A DNA stretch of 64,000 nucleotides from Toxonevra muliebris (GCA_963691655.1 OY829329.1:54697408-54761407), one strand, 5' to 3'. Shown: positions 10,837 through 21,479, numbered from the stretch's first letter. Translations and numbers: made by a program. The notes: a model not told the origin generated them from the letters alone.

Positions 10837-12093
10837 CAGTGTCGGACAAAACTAAAGCACGGATTCTTCCTTCTTTGTATTTGGTTCAGTAATATTGTAA
10901 AACATGCTTGGACTGAAAATTTTTTTATGAATGTAGTAAGAAAATACACTCGTTAGAAATAAAATATTATTTATTACATAATATAAAAATATTAACTCAA
11001 AAGCAACAAAATGCATAAAACAGGCGCGACAAAATTAAAGCACATATGGAATATATTAATAGAAAAGTTCGATTTCTCCACTATTTTGTAGCGTATCCAA
11101 TATTTTTCAGAGCTGTTGCACATTTACGTGGCATGGACTCAATAAAATTCCTCAAAACATCCACAGAAATGTTATTCCATGCAATCTCCGATTGGTAGAA
11201 AATGGAATCCTTGTTTTTATACTTTATGCGCTGAATTTTACGATCTATAATTTCCTATAAATTTTTTGGGATTGAGATTGAGTGAATGGATGGGCCACTA
11301 TATAAAATACTGATCTGATGGACAATAAACTACTTTTTTACACACCGTGCTGGGATCGCCATCGTGCTGGTAGACTTGCATTAACAGTAGATCTTCCGCA
11401 GTATAAGGTAACATAAGAATGATATTCTGGGGAATATCTTTGCATATCAGATGGTTCATTATACCTCCTATTTTATGAATTGAACCGATTCCATGACCGA
11501 AAAAAATCACCAGACCACTACGTTGCCTCCCTCGTATCATACGACGCTTTTAACATAACTCGGATTTCATCGTTGCCCTTTTGGTCAGCACACTAGCTTT
11601 AATCCTTCGCAACCTTTCGTGTTAAATATAGATTCATCAGTAAGAAGCACGGTTTTTCATTTGGCAGTAGCCCAGCTAAAGTGCGCGGCTACAAATACGA
11701 GCCTTGCTTGTCGATTCTTTCAAAAAATAAATGGCTTTTTTACGCTTTGGTATGTTGCTAAGCCACCCTCCACAGCTCGTCGTTGGATAAACTTGTGTGA
11801 AATGTTTAAATGCAATTTATTTCCAAGATATAAAAGGATCTTTTTTTTTATAAACCGAATGATGGCCTGATCCTCACGTTTGGTTGAGCCCCGCGGTCTG
11901 CCACCTTCATATTTAGAATTTAAAAAATGGGAAGCGCGAAAATGGCTTATAGCTCGGGAATTAACGTAATGGCGAATACAATTTTTTTTTTTTACAATTC
12001 ATGTCACTGAAAAAAAATATGTGCATACTTTTAAATTTTATTAAACTAAATGTTGACAAGGAAGAGTTCGTGCTTTAGTTTTGTCCGACACTG
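10837..12093 (-). mobile_element. Tc1-like transposon, decayed
   Basis: Perfect 25-bp ends beginning CAGTGTCGGACAAAACTA, inverted at 12093, flanked by TA at 10835-10836 and 12094-12095. Total length 1,257 bp, normal for Tc1. The minus strand holds broken transposase segments: HGIGSIHKI, the second catalytic region as HDGDPS, a PKNL where LNP-E-NLW is expected (catalytic Glu lost), and a C-terminal REIIDRKI...WNNISVDVLRNFIESMP. Many stops and shifts make it inactive, although the ends are intact and could still be recognised. Confidence 0.88.
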
Positions 12094-12099
12094 TATGTC

Positions 12100-12560
12100 A
12101 TTTCATAATTCGTTCGCCTCACCAACCAGTTTCCTGCTCGCGCAGTTATCTTGTGTATATTCTCTTTAATATCGAATTGCTTGCACAAAAAAAATTTCAC
12201 TGGAGAATTCTGCATTGTAATTATTTCATATGGCAAAGTAAGAAGCTTCATAAAGAAGTTGCATATATTCCAATTCTATAATGCTAGAAAAAATCATAAT
12301 AAATTTGTCCGTGTCTAATTGCAAAAGCGTTTGTTAGAAAGTGATGGTAGCCGTAACCTTTTTGGATGGTTTTAATCTGAGGTAAGGTATCATTAAAAAG
12401 ACGCAATATAAGAGTTTCTGATTTGATATGCCAAGTCGCTCCTTCTCACCAATAAGTCAATAGTCATAGAATAAACTGAAATGTGAAATAGTCATTTTTT
12501 TTACTCTTGAAGGTTTGCCATTGCCAGCTGAGGTGGTGCCTTGTAGAAAAATTTGTATTT
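12100..12560. other. Short intergenic stretch without gene
   Basis: No coding signal. AGTAAGAAGCTTC near 12239 resembles a segment at 13620, upstream of the next peptide gene, and may be duplicated flank. Confidence 0.4.
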
Positions 12561-12969
12561 TTCTAACTTTGGATTTTTTGAGCTCTTGAATATGTTAACA
12601 ATCAACACTAAAAATTCAAAAAACAAATATTGAATAAATAAAAAATCTGCAAAAAGTACGGGCGTTTGGCTTTCTATACCAGGCAATCCCCCTAACGCAT
12701 GAATGTCAAGCTCACTCTTTCACAACAATTTATATAGCATACTTTTTGGCAGTAACACAAAAAATGTAAGCTTCAAAGTTTCTAAATTCAAAATAAAAAA
12801 AATATAGATAAAACCAACTTTAAATTAGAGAACTCCCAAATACAATAAATAATGACACACAAAACTTTTGGCTAAGAATTTTAGAACGCTTATTTTATTA
12901 AGATGTTTTAATCCATTAATTCCTTAAAATCCTTTATTTAGATGGTCAATTTTCATTCATCTTCTTCTA

Positions 12970-13185
12970 TTAATAACCTCCACCTGCATTGGCATTTGCT
13001 TGGGCATTGGCAATAGCACTTGCTCCAGCACCACCACGTCCTCCACCTTGTGCATTTGCATTAGCAATTGCTGCAGCGTTTGCGACACTGCCTGCACCGC
13101 CTCCACCGTATCCATTAGCTACTGGAATAGCTGCCACTGCAGATAAAGCCACCAACAAAACGAAGAAGAAAGCAAAGAATTTCAT
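12970..13185 (-). CDS. Small secreted Gly/Ala/Asn-rich peptide (cluster member 2)
   Basis: A 71-residue precursor with signal peptide MKFFAFFFVLLVALSAVAA, then IPVANGYGGGGAG, two Ala-Asn blocks (AAAIANANAQ; ASAIANAQANANA) separated by GGGRGG, and a GGGY end. An in-frame ATG at 13221 is rejected as start because it lies upstream of the predicted transcription start (TCAGTT at 13210-13215), so the MKFF codon is the first in the mRNA. TATAAAAAG is at 13238-13246 and AATAAA (minus) at 12894-12899. It is the closest paralog of the gene at 20056, with which it shares several hundred bases of flank on each side. The function is unknown; it is likely exported and structural, adhesive or antimicrobial. 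Confidence 0.85.
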   Translation of the reverse strand: MKFFAFFFVLLVALSAVAAIPVANGYGGGGAGSVANAAAIANANAQGGGRGGAGASAIANAQANANAGGGY

Positions 13186-13209
13186 TGTTGTGCGTTGATT
13201 CAAATTATA

Positions 13210-13246
13210 AACTGATTTCAAAGGTTCTTCATACGCTCTTTTTATA
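13210..13246 (-). promoter_or_regulatory. TATA/initiator core promoter of cluster member 2
   Basis: TATAAAAAG (13246-13238) and TCAGTT (13215-13210) are 33 bp apart as in member 1. The doubled motif AACTGGATCAACTGGATGA lies further upstream at 13351-13369. Confidence 0.75.
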
Positions 13247-13839
13247 GCAAAAACATCTTAACTAAAACAAAATCTTATTGCAAAGGCATCGTCATTTACT
13301 GAGTGCAATAGAAACAATAGAATATTTACAAAAAAAGTATATATGGTAAAAACTGGATCAACTGGATGAAGCATCAATTAATGAATACGTTAATTTGGGT
13401 AATTTTGTTTATTTTATTATTATTTTAATTGTTTCTAAATAATTAGCTGGTCAAACTTCAATGTATTAGCTACAAAATCAATTGAGCTGGGTGTTACATT
13501 ACTTAGTTATGCAAAATAAGCAAATTATCTTTATTTGATATGATGAAATGTTGGGTTGAAACTGTACTGCATCTTCCCTTCTCCCAATAAACGAGTATCA
13601 AAATATATTTATCCTGCAAAGTAAGAAGCTTCGTATGAAAGGTGCATGGCTTCTAGAATATCTATAGCTATAAACTCACAAATAATGCGCTTAGCTGTTT
13701 ACTATAAAATAAACCCAGGAAGCAAAGGAAGCAAAATTTTTGTTGTACTATGTTGCATTCAGCAAAATTTAGACATTTTTCGAGAAAAAAAAAATCAGAA
13801 AGTACATGACATATGACAACAAAAAATTACTTGACCTTA

Positions 13840-14730
13840 ATGCTTAACTAAGTTCTCGCTGTTTTTTTTTTTTATAAAAATGCAACTTTATTGTCAAGAA
13901 ATGGTTACAAATGAATCATTCGAAGTATTGTCCATCGCTAGCTACCACTTTTCCCCATCTTTCTGGCAGAATTCGAATACCTTCACGGAAGAAGTGTTCG
14001 TCTTTTGAGGCTATCCATGAATCAAGCCATTTTGTGATGTCTTCATGTGAGTGGAACTGCTGACTAGCCAGACCATGTGCCATCGAACGAAACAAGTAGT
14101 AACCGGACGGAGCAATATCTGGAGAATACGGTGGGTGGGATAGGACTTGCCATTTGAGTGTTTCCAAGTAGGTTTTAACGTGAGGCCGAGCGCTGTCATG
14201 CAGCAGAATAACCTTATCGTGCCTCTGCTCGTATTGTGGCCGTTCTCCGCGCAATTTTCGGCTCAATCGCATCAGTTGAGTTCGATACCGTTCCCCAATG
14301 ATGGTCTCGTTCGATTTCAGCAGTTCGTAATAAATAACACCGACCTGGTCCCACCAAATACACAACATAACCTTCGAAGCGTGAATATTTGGCCAAGAAG
14401 ACGACGTAGAAGCATGACCGGGCAGTCCCCAAGATTTTCTTTTCTTTGGATTGCTATAATGAATCCATTTTTCATCACCTTTTGTAGCTCCCGGTGCCCG
14501 TCAGCCGCTGTTTTCTTCGATTGATAGAAGAAAATCAACACTTTCCGCAAAATAACGATTATTTGGCACAAAACCAGACATTTTTACACAACCAAAAACT
14601 CTAATGTGTCAAAGCGGTTTGTTTACTATATGTTTAACCTCTGTTCATGACGTTTTGGATATGTTAAAATCGACCAGCTGTTACTGCTAGAGCCATCTAT
14701 CGACAAATAGCGAGAACTTAGTTGCGCACC
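13840..14730 (-). mobile_element. mariner-like transposon, 5'-deleted and inactive
   Basis: The ends share AACTAAGTTCTCGCT in inverted orientation, flanked by TA at 13838-13839 and 14731-14732. The minus strand encodes a mariner transposase C-terminal half: GDEKWIHY (first catalytic Asp), MLCIWWDQVGVIYYELLK, VILLHDSARPH (second Asp), PPYSPDIAPSGYYLF and a C-terminal VVASDGQYFE. The third catalytic Asp of the usual PSDY motif is Gly here. The DNA-binding N-terminus is missing and a frameshift separates the segments; at 891 bp it is shorter than the usual 1.3 kb. Confidence 0.85.
13916..14368 (-). pseudogene. mariner transposase C-terminal fragment
   Basis: A 150-codon open frame inside the element at 13840-14730. 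It contains the WWDQ-GVIYYELL, ILLHDSARPH and SPDIAPSGYYLFRSMAHGL motifs, and ends at the family-typical SDGQYFE. It lacks the third catalytic Asp (Gly in its place) and everything before the WWDQ motif; the segment with the first Asp is in another frame upstream. It cannot make a working transposase. Confidence 0.8.
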
Positions 14731-14756
14731 TAATAGTTTAATCGTAATCTCCGTTT

Positions 14757-16219
14757 AGGTTAGGTTAGGTTGGAGTGGCAGCCTTCTGCTTGAAAGCACA
14801 CTTAAGCACAAATTAGGCTCATTGTGATACCACAGTACGGCGCGACTCCCCCATTTACGGAGTGGAGAACCATGAGGATTCCATAACGAATCTGGCTATG
14901 TCCTTGATATTTACAGATGATAGCTCGGACAGACTAGTGAAGAAAGGTGAGCTCTGGAATTTTAGTCTCCTCCTGGCCAGGGATGGGCATTCGCACATGA
15001 AATGGAGAACTGTTTCTTCCTCCTCCTCCTCAGCCCCGACAGAAGTCATTGAATGGCAGTCCTAGTCGTGCAGCATGTCTCCCCATTATGCAGTGCCCCG
15101 TGAGCACCGAAGTCGTTATGCTGATGGAGCTTCTGCTTAGGTTGAGTAGCTGTCTAGTACGTTTATTGTCCATAGTGGTCCATGTTAGCCTGGCAATACC
15201 ACAGGTATGCTCCGCTACCCAGGATCTTTTTGCTTCCTCAAGGTAGTTTTGCTTAATGGCTAATTTAATAGACGTAAGAGGGACACCAATGGTGCAGGTA
15301 GGTGATATATCTGTAAGTTGCGAGCCCTGTTTTGCTAACTCGTCGGCATTGCAGTTACCTGAAATATTCATATGTCCAGGCACCCAATATAGGTGGACCT
15401 GAGAGTGACTCGACAAAATGTTGAGTGAAGATCGGCAGTCGAGAACAAGCTTTGATGTAGTGAAAACACCGGCAAGGGACTTGATTGCTGCTTGGCTGTC
15501 CGTGTAGATGCGGATACTCGTATCGAATGAATCGTTGCGAATAAGCCACTTGGACGCTTGATAGATAGCCATTACTTCCGCCTGAAAGACGCTGCAATGG
15601 TCAGGAAGTCGGAAAGAGAGTGTGAGATCTAGCTTACTAGAGAAGATGCCACAGCCGACACTTTCCTCCGATTTGGATCCATCTGTATAGATGTCAATTA
15701 AATTGTCAGTGACCACCTCGTCATTAACCCATTCCTCTCTACTGGGGATATGGGTGAAGAACGTGTGGTTTAAATTAGGGGTAGAGCAAATGTAGTCTAC
15801 GTTAGTTGATACGGACGTATCGTGGATTAAAATCTTGGCATGGCCCAGGTTTGACCGGGTCCAGCGAGTTAGGGCACTGAGTCTGACAGCAGAGCACTTA
15901 GCTTGTTGCTTGACCAGAAGTGAGGTTGGCAACCAATGAAGGATTGCGAAGAGAGCTTTCGTGGAGGTAGTACGGAGGGCCCCAGTAATCAATATGGCTG
16001 CCGTTCTTCTAACCTTATCCAGTGGTTTAAGGTTGACCGCCTTTGAAGTAGCTGGCCACCAGAAGACGGATCCATAAAGAAGATTAGGCTCGACCACTGC
16101 TGAATAGAGCCAGGAAGTGACTCGAGGTTGAAGACCCCATCTTGTTCCTAATGCCCTCTTACAGCAGTAGAGAGCGCAAGAGGCTTTCCGTACTCTCTCT
16201 GCTATGTTAGCTTATTATT
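14757..16219 (-). mobile_element. 5'-truncated non-LTR retrotransposon with 24-bp target duplication
   Basis: The inserted DNA is bracketed by a perfect 24-bp direct repeat (14733-14756 and 16220-16243, beginning ATAGTTTAATCG). It reads on the minus strand: end of the reverse transcriptase (RVTSWLYSAVVEPNLLYGSVFWWP), RNase H, then a Cys/His-rich tail. The 3' terminus is CCTAACCTAACCT rather than poly(A). Truncation at the 5' side is the normal outcome of target-primed reverse transcription. The insertion lies next to the right end of the mariner at 13840-14730. Confidence 0.88.
15030..16097 (-). pseudogene. LINE ORF2 remnant: RT end plus RNase H
   Basis: A 355-codon open frame. Residues about 1-60 are the post-RT segment (LLYGSVFWWPATSK...LDKVRRTAAILITGALRTTSTKAL). 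RNase H occupies roughly residues 135-265, with DIYTDGSK, FQAEVMAIYQA, IYTDSQAAIKSL, HLYWVPGHMNISGN and ADELAKQG, so the four acidic catalytic positions appear present. It ends near GHCIMGRHAARLGL at a stop; the rest (EEETVLHFMCECPSL, 14855-15049) is in another frame, so a small indel has split the gene. The family is in the Jockey/R1/LOA range; the precise clade needs a phylogeny. Confidence 0.85.
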
Positions 16220-16243
16220 ATAGTTTAATCGTAATCTCCGTTT

Positions 16244-17044
16244 GCTACACTTTAAATTTTTTTTTTGTAATTCTGAAAAAAATAATAAAAATTCCAAATT
16301 TGTGTAAAAATTAATTTAAAAAATAGATAAGCTAGGGCCGAAATAGCTTTTTTCATATATAAGTAGTTTGAACGTTTCTATGCAAAATTAGGATCTTTTT
16401 TTTTTTTTTTCTTGTTTTTATACTTTTGATATATTTTAGATAAAGGGTCTCAAAAAGTCAAAATTTAGTTACTTTACATTAGGATATCTCGCAAACTACA
16501 TGAAATACAGACCCTACTTTTCATGACTTATTTAACCTGATTTATTGGAAGTTAGATAGCGTACAAAATTTTTCCAAAAATGTTTAAAAAAAAAATTTAA
16601 GTGGTCAAAACTTTCCACAATTTTAAAATGCAATTCTCAAAAATCTGACCTGATAACGAAAAACGGACTGAAAATTCGTAATGATTGATGATTTAGATCA
16701 TATACTATCTGATTTTTTTCTCGAAAAATGTCAAAATTTACTGAATGCACCACACCACAAAACAAACCCAGAAGATTTGTAGCGCTTATAACAAGTTTGC
16801 ATTGCATCTCTTTGCTTTCAGTAGACCTTTCCATTGGCATATAACGCTACAACAAATTCTAAGTTATTGTAATTTTCGGTGATTAGAAAAAGTCTTACTC
16901 ATAATATTTTGGTGGGGAGTAGATGAGAGACTGTTGTATTTATAGAAACGATTTACGGAAAAAGGGCATTTCCGGGCAAGTGCTCTTATTGCACCTTTGT
17001 ACCCAATAATCGAAAGCACTTTCAAATTCATTTCCTATACAATT
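16244..17044. other. AT-rich stretch, nothing recognised
   Basis: No gene or mobile-element end is visible. It lies between the LINE and segmental duplication copy B. Confidence 0.5.
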
Positions 17045-17555
17045 TCATTAAAAAATTAATTTGAGCTCTTAAATATGTTAACAATAAATACTGTAAATTG
17101 CTAAAATAAATATTTACCCTATTCACGATTTGGTTGCATATCGTATATATTTATTGTTATGATAGCAGAAATATTTTGCATTTGCAATGATGCAAGATCA
17201 TTTGCACCAACTGGTGAATAGGGCTATTGAATCATTTTGAAAATAAAAAACTAGCAAAAAGTACTTGTTTTTGACGTTCTATAGCGGGCGATCCACCTAA
17301 TGCAAGCTCACAACTTCATATCAATTTATATAGCATACTTTTTGGCAGCAACACAAAAATGCTAAGCTTAACCCTGAAATGCGCAATACGTCCGATTTCA
17401 ATTAAAAATATATTTACAGGTAGTATTTGTGATTCCGTTTGACAACGTTTGTTCTACGAGTTATCAAACAAATTAGTTTAAGGTGCCGTAATTTCGATTT
17501 ACATGTTTCGCCACTGTAGCAGCTTTTGAAGATTTTCTGGAGAGAAATTAAAATA

Positions 17556-18417
17556 CCACCTTGATCAAAAAGTTCCCGGAATAACCGATTTGAGTTCTGT
17601 TGTTGATATTCCCTTTAAATCATAGCGTCATAGCTTGACATTTGCAAAAGTTACGTAGCCAAGAGTACATCTATCTCTGTGTGTGCTGACGAATATTTAC
17701 AATTTTATTAAATTGTATTGTATTAAATTTTACGTAAAAAACGTATTTAATGATACCCGAACGTTGGAAATGTTGAAAAAGTATTTTGGCAACGATTCTC
17801 TAAAGAAAACGGTCGTTTACCAGTGGCACGAGCGGTTCAAAAGTGGCCGTGACTCAATCGAATATGATGAACGCAGTGGCTGACCATCGACATCGAAAAC
17901 CGATGAAAACCTTGATAAAGTAAAAGAAATTTTAGTCAATAACCGCAAATTAACCATCAGAGAGTATTATTTGGGCGTTATGAGGCGTTTGCGTGAAGCA
18001 ATTCGCCGAAAGAGAACAGAATTCTGGACAGAAAACTCGTGGATTTTGCACCATGATAACGCACCGTCGCACAGTGCCATCATTGATCGTAATTTTTTGA
18101 CGAAAAATGCCACAAATACCACCCAACAGCCACCGAATTCATCTGATTTTGCTCCCTGTAACTTCTTTCTGTTCAATCGAGTTAAAAAACCATTACGGTG
18201 AACGCATTTCAGCAGCTGAGAGGAAGTAATGGAAAAATCGCAGGAAGGACATACCGAAAACTGAATATAAAAAATGTTTCAAGAAATGGATCAAGCGCAG
18301 GCATAAGTGTGTTGCAGTCGATGAGGATTACTTTGAAGGCGGCAAAATAGATTTAGGTGAATAAACTTGTATTTTTAATTTTCTGAATAAATTCCGGAAA
18401 CTTTTTGATCAAGGTGG
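17556..18417 (+). mobile_element. mariner deletion derivative, copy 1
   Basis: Ends CCACCTTGATCAAAAAGTTC inverted at 18417, flanked by TA. At 862 bp it is about 400 bp short of a full mariner. The coding remnant keeps the N-terminal helix-turn-helix part (LKKTVVYQWHERFKSGRDSI) and the second catalytic region (WILHHDNAPSHSA), but LTIRE is joined directly to YYLGVMRR, removing the first catalytic Asp region. A stop interrupts the early frame and the third Asp motif reads APCN. Copy 2 at 48574 has the identical junction. Confidence 0.9.
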
Positions 18418-18421
18418 TATA

Positions 18422-19635
18422 CAGTATTTTCAACAAGAGCGTGTTCGTCTTAGTTGTACGAAAAAGTTTAAATATCAAGTTGGACTTTATTTTCAACATT
18501 CAACATTTCATTGCGAATGGCGCTGTATAACCTTTCAAACAATCGTAATTACAATTTCGTTGTATATGCAATTTTTCAAATCGAGCTCCGTGTGTGTAAA
18601 ACGTTTTTAAGCTATAATTATTTGCTCACAACCAATGAAGTCCGAAATGTTCTAGGAAGGAAATGTCCTTAAGAAGTTGAAGGCATTCGTAAAGAAATGG
18701 AACCAGCTTTTTTTTACGACTTACGAAATCATTGTCCTTCTATAGCAATATCAAAGCAGTAGGATTCGGTGGTAGCATGAGTTTTTGAAGCCAATTCTAC
18801 CATTAAACTTGAAGCAGCCCAACAAAAACTGGCGCTGATAGTCATTAATATATCCCTTATTACAATCCAAAGTCATTTAAGTGAATTCCAAATTGAATTC
18901 TGAGCTACCCTTACTAACGGCAAAACAATCAAAAATATGTCAGGTGTGAACTGTCAAAAATATGAATAATGATTGGAGCGATGTGGCCTTTACAGACGAA
19001 TCTTTTTTTTGGACGGTAGGTACCATAAAACGAGCCTTGTCCATTAAGAGCAGTGAAATGGTTCTGAGATAAGTTAAGCATCTAAGAAAAGCTCATGTTT
19101 GGGGATGCTTTTCAAAACAGAATTTCGACAGGATAATCAAGTTTACAAGAAATTTGGATATCCAGTACATGATCCATTTATACCAACAAAAACTCTTATC
19201 TTCTGCCAATAACTGGTTTGGAAAAGGTAATCGAAATTGAGTGCTTTAAGAGGGCAGAACCCTAAACATCAAAGTTACTTGTTCAGTAAGCGAAAAGAAG
19301 ATAAAAGGACAAGAATTTTGAAATGTGCCTCTCAATCTCCAGATGCTAACCACATTGAAAATTTTCCAGTAAGTATTAAGCTTAAGATGAGCAGAAAAAA
19401 TGCTAAGAACATTACCCAGTTGAAACGACAGTTTAAGTCAAAATGGCGTAGTTTGCCGCAATCATATGGCGAAAAGCTAGAAATAATATGACCTCGCGTT
19501 ACCACGAAATTACTCAAAATTGTGGCAACTGGATACTATATTGATATGTCAGCGCATTAGATAAAAAAATGTTTAAAAATAATGTGGGATATTTTTTTTG
19601 ATTGGGGCCCCGTACACGCTCTTGTTGAAAACAAT
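18422..19635 (+). mobile_element. Tc1-like transposon, decayed, adjacent to the mariner
   Basis: Left end CAGTATTTTCAACAAGAGCG and right end inverted TTTTCAACAAGAGCGTG; TA at 18420-18421 and 19636-19637. Length is 1,214 bp. Broken + strand frames show DVAFTDESFFW (first Asp), KAHVWGCFS, KHQSYLFSK, and SQSPDANHIENF (third acidic residue region), spread over different frames with stops. Confidence 0.82.
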
Positions 19636-20055
19636 TATTTAAAAACAATTATTTAGTGTTATTCCACGTCGTTTAGCACAAATTTTTAATGAAGATAAAT
19701 AAAACCTTATTTTCAGTTTGTGGTTCAAAATTTTTGCAAAACATGCTTTCGAGTTAAAAGTAACTATACGATAGTTGTAATTCCCCCATTCTTTGAATTG
19801 AATTTGTAAAAAAAAAACTATCTTTTCGAAAAGAAATCACCTACTTTTTAATTTGTAAAACAGTAAAACTTCCCTTCTATGAGACTTTTTTCAGACGCTG
19901 CAAATGTTAAAAGTTTCTAATTTTTTTTTTTTTGGACAATAAAAATAATTATAGACCCCCCAAATACAATAAATAATAACACACAAAACTAATGGCTAAA
20001 AATTTTAGATTGATTTTTATTGAAATTTTTTAATCCATATAGTACTTAAAATCCT

Positions 20056-20307
20056 TTATTCTTCTGATGGTTCATTTTCATTCATCGCCTTCTGTTGATG
20101 ACCTCCACTTCTTGCCCTGGCATTTGCATTGGCATTTGCAATAGCGGTTGCTACACCGCCACCTAATCCTCCACCTAGTGCATTTGCATTAGCAGCTGCT
20201 GAAGCGTTTGCATTACTGATTGCACCACCGCGTCTATCAGCTACAGGAATAGCTGCCACTGCAGATAATGCCACCAACAAAACGAAGAAGAAAGCAAAGA
20301 ATTTCAT
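20056..20307 (-). CDS. Small secreted Gly/Ala/Asn-rich peptide (cluster member 3)
   Basis: An 83-residue precursor: signal peptide MKFFAFFFVLLVALSAVAA, then IPVADRRGGAISNANASAAANANAL, GGGLGGG, ATAIANANANARARSGG and an unusual hydrophilic acidic tail (HQQKAMNENEPSEE) absent from the paralogs, produced by read-through beyond the position where member 2 stops. The MKFF start is used because the upstream in-frame ATG (20343) lies before the predicted start site. TATAAAAAG is at 20360-20368, TCAGTT at 20332-20337 and AATAAA (minus) at 20016-20021. It arose with member 2 by segmental duplication. Function unknown; presumably exported. Confidence 0.84.
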   Translation of the reverse strand: MKFFAFFFVLLVALSAVAAIPVADRRGGAISNANASAAANANALGGGLGGGVATAIANANANARARSGGHQQKAMNENEPSEE

Positions 20308-20331
20308 TGTTGTGTGTTGATTCAAATTATA

Positions 20332-20368
20332 AACTGATTCCAAAGGTTCTTCATGCTTTCTTTTTATA
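20332..20368 (-). promoter_or_regulatory. TATA/initiator core promoter of cluster member 3
   Basis: TATAAAAAG to TCAGTT at the 33-bp family spacing. A degenerate doubled motif (AACTGGATTAACCGGAT) is at 20420-20436, closer to the gene than in member 2 because upstream sequence has been lost. Confidence 0.72.
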
Positions 20369-20600
20369 GCAAAAACATTTCAACTTAACTTACATTTACA
20401 AAAAATTTCATAAGGTTAAAACTGGATTAACCGGATAAAACTTCAATTTATGAATACATACGTTAAAAATAACGTTATGGTAAAAAAGCAAATTCTTCTT
20501 ATTTGATATGATCAAAAGTTGGGTTGAAACTCTACTGCACCTTTCTTTCTCGCAAATAAATTAGTATTAAAATGTATTTACCCTGCAATGTAAAAAGGCC

Positions 20601-20776
20601 TTTACTGCAGAATTTGCTAAACCAAAAACGTTCGAAATGCAATATCTGGCTGCTCACGCATTTAACAGCAAGGGACTACTGCTGCTGCGATGTATTTTGG
20701 CGCTGCTGATACGTGATCAGCAGCCAAATGCTGCATTTTAAACGTTTTTGGTTTAGTAAATTCTGCGGCAGTACTG
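20601..20776. repeat. Imperfect hairpin / short MITE
   Basis: Left arm ACTGCAGAATTTGCTAAACC...AAAAACGTTCGAAATGCA and right arm its reverse complement (GCATTTTAAACG...GGTTTAGTAAATTCTGC) enclose a short GCTGCTG-rich loop. It interrupts homology between duplication copies A and B, so it is probably an insertion. Confidence 0.6.
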
Positions 20777-20879
20777 CACAACCGAACAAGGGCAAAAGTT
20801 TGTATGAAAGATATAAGGAATAATACTTACCCTTAGAAAAATTTTTTTGGAATTCTAATGCGCTCAATCATTTGTTATT

Positions 20880-21479
20880 TGTTATGGGGATTGCAAATAG
20901 ACTGATCAGTCTTTTTGCTATCACGTTCGCTTCATTCTTATTCATAGATTTGAACATGGTTTGAGGTAATATAAAGAACCGCTGAATGGAATATCCTGGC
21001 CAAACTTCCTGGTCGATAAATCAATAAAGTGCAATGATAGAATAAATTCTAATGGAACAAATGTATTAAATTGCACATTATTCATATTTAAAATATTTAT
21101 TAATTAAATTGTTAAAAGTATGTTATGAGGTTTTGTGCACTTAACTTGTGCATAAAACCTTCTTGATTGAAAGGAGCCAGTTTAAAATTTGCGAATATTA
21201 ACACTAGACTGTCAAGTTGTTTTGACTTCCTTCGACTTCTCCACTAAATCACTAGTGGACCCAAAGGAGGGGTTTTGTTGTGGAGATATTGAAACTTTTT
21301 TTTGTTGGTAATTGTGAATCATGTATCAAAAAACATCAGTATTTGTATTAAAACTCCTACCCTAGATCCACCAGCGGTTCTCATACATTGCGATACTCAA
21401 CATTTGAATGCATGGTGTCGTTATCATAGGCCAAAGTTTACTAGATTTTTAAACCTAAACATTTTTCTAACTGACCATT
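20880..21479. other. Intergenic DNA, no gene
   Basis: Short frames only. No repeat family recognised up to the hAT-type element. Confidence 0.5.

Larger units (their letters stand above)
12560..13640. repeat. Segmental duplication, copy A (contains cluster member 2)
   Basis: The block around the gene at 12970-13185 is repeated at about 17045-17371 plus 19907-20595: downstream GAGCTCTTGAATATGTTAAC and TATATAGCATACTTTTTGGC, 3' flank CAATAAATAATGACACACAA, the gene itself, and upstream TTTGATATGATGAAATG with GTTGGGTTGAAACTG. Copy A carries the empty site AAGCTTCAAAGTTTC (12769-12783) where copy B has a TTAA element. Confidence 0.8.
17372..19906. mobile_element. piggyBac-like MITE, split by two later insertions
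   Basis: TTAA at 17368-17371 and 19907-19910. The left part (17372-17555, ACCCTGAAATGCGCAATACG and on) and the right part (19636-19906, including TTTTTGCAAAACATGCTTTC) are together the reverse complement of the intact element at 7373-7857. They sum to about 455 bp against 485 bp. The paralogous site in copy A (12769-12783) is empty, which confirms the ends. The interior holds a mariner and a Tc1-like element. Confidence 0.8.
17045..20595. repeat. Segmental duplication, copy B, expanded by nested transposons
   Basis: It corresponds to 12560-13640. Homology covers about 17045-17371 and resumes at 19907; the intervening 2.5 kb are three transposons. A 20601-20776 hairpin begins where homology on the upstream side fades. 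Copy B carries cluster member 3. Confidence 0.75.

Noticed and set aside
12989..13198. + strand Ala/Pro-rich frames opposite each peptide gene (also 9246, 20129, 25590, 30804)
   Set aside because: They recur only because the paralogs are similar on the minus strand; TATA, initiator and poly(A) signals all favour the minus strand.
13186..13221. N-terminal extension MKSVYNLNQRTT of member 2 (and its equivalent in member 3)
   Set aside because: The extended start lies upstream of the predicted transcription start, and the extension corresponds to conserved 5'UTR/initiator sequence.
14757..14775. TTAGG units as an interstitial telomere
   Set aside because: Only three units, located exactly at the 3' end of a LINE insertion; a retrotransposon tail is the simpler explanation.
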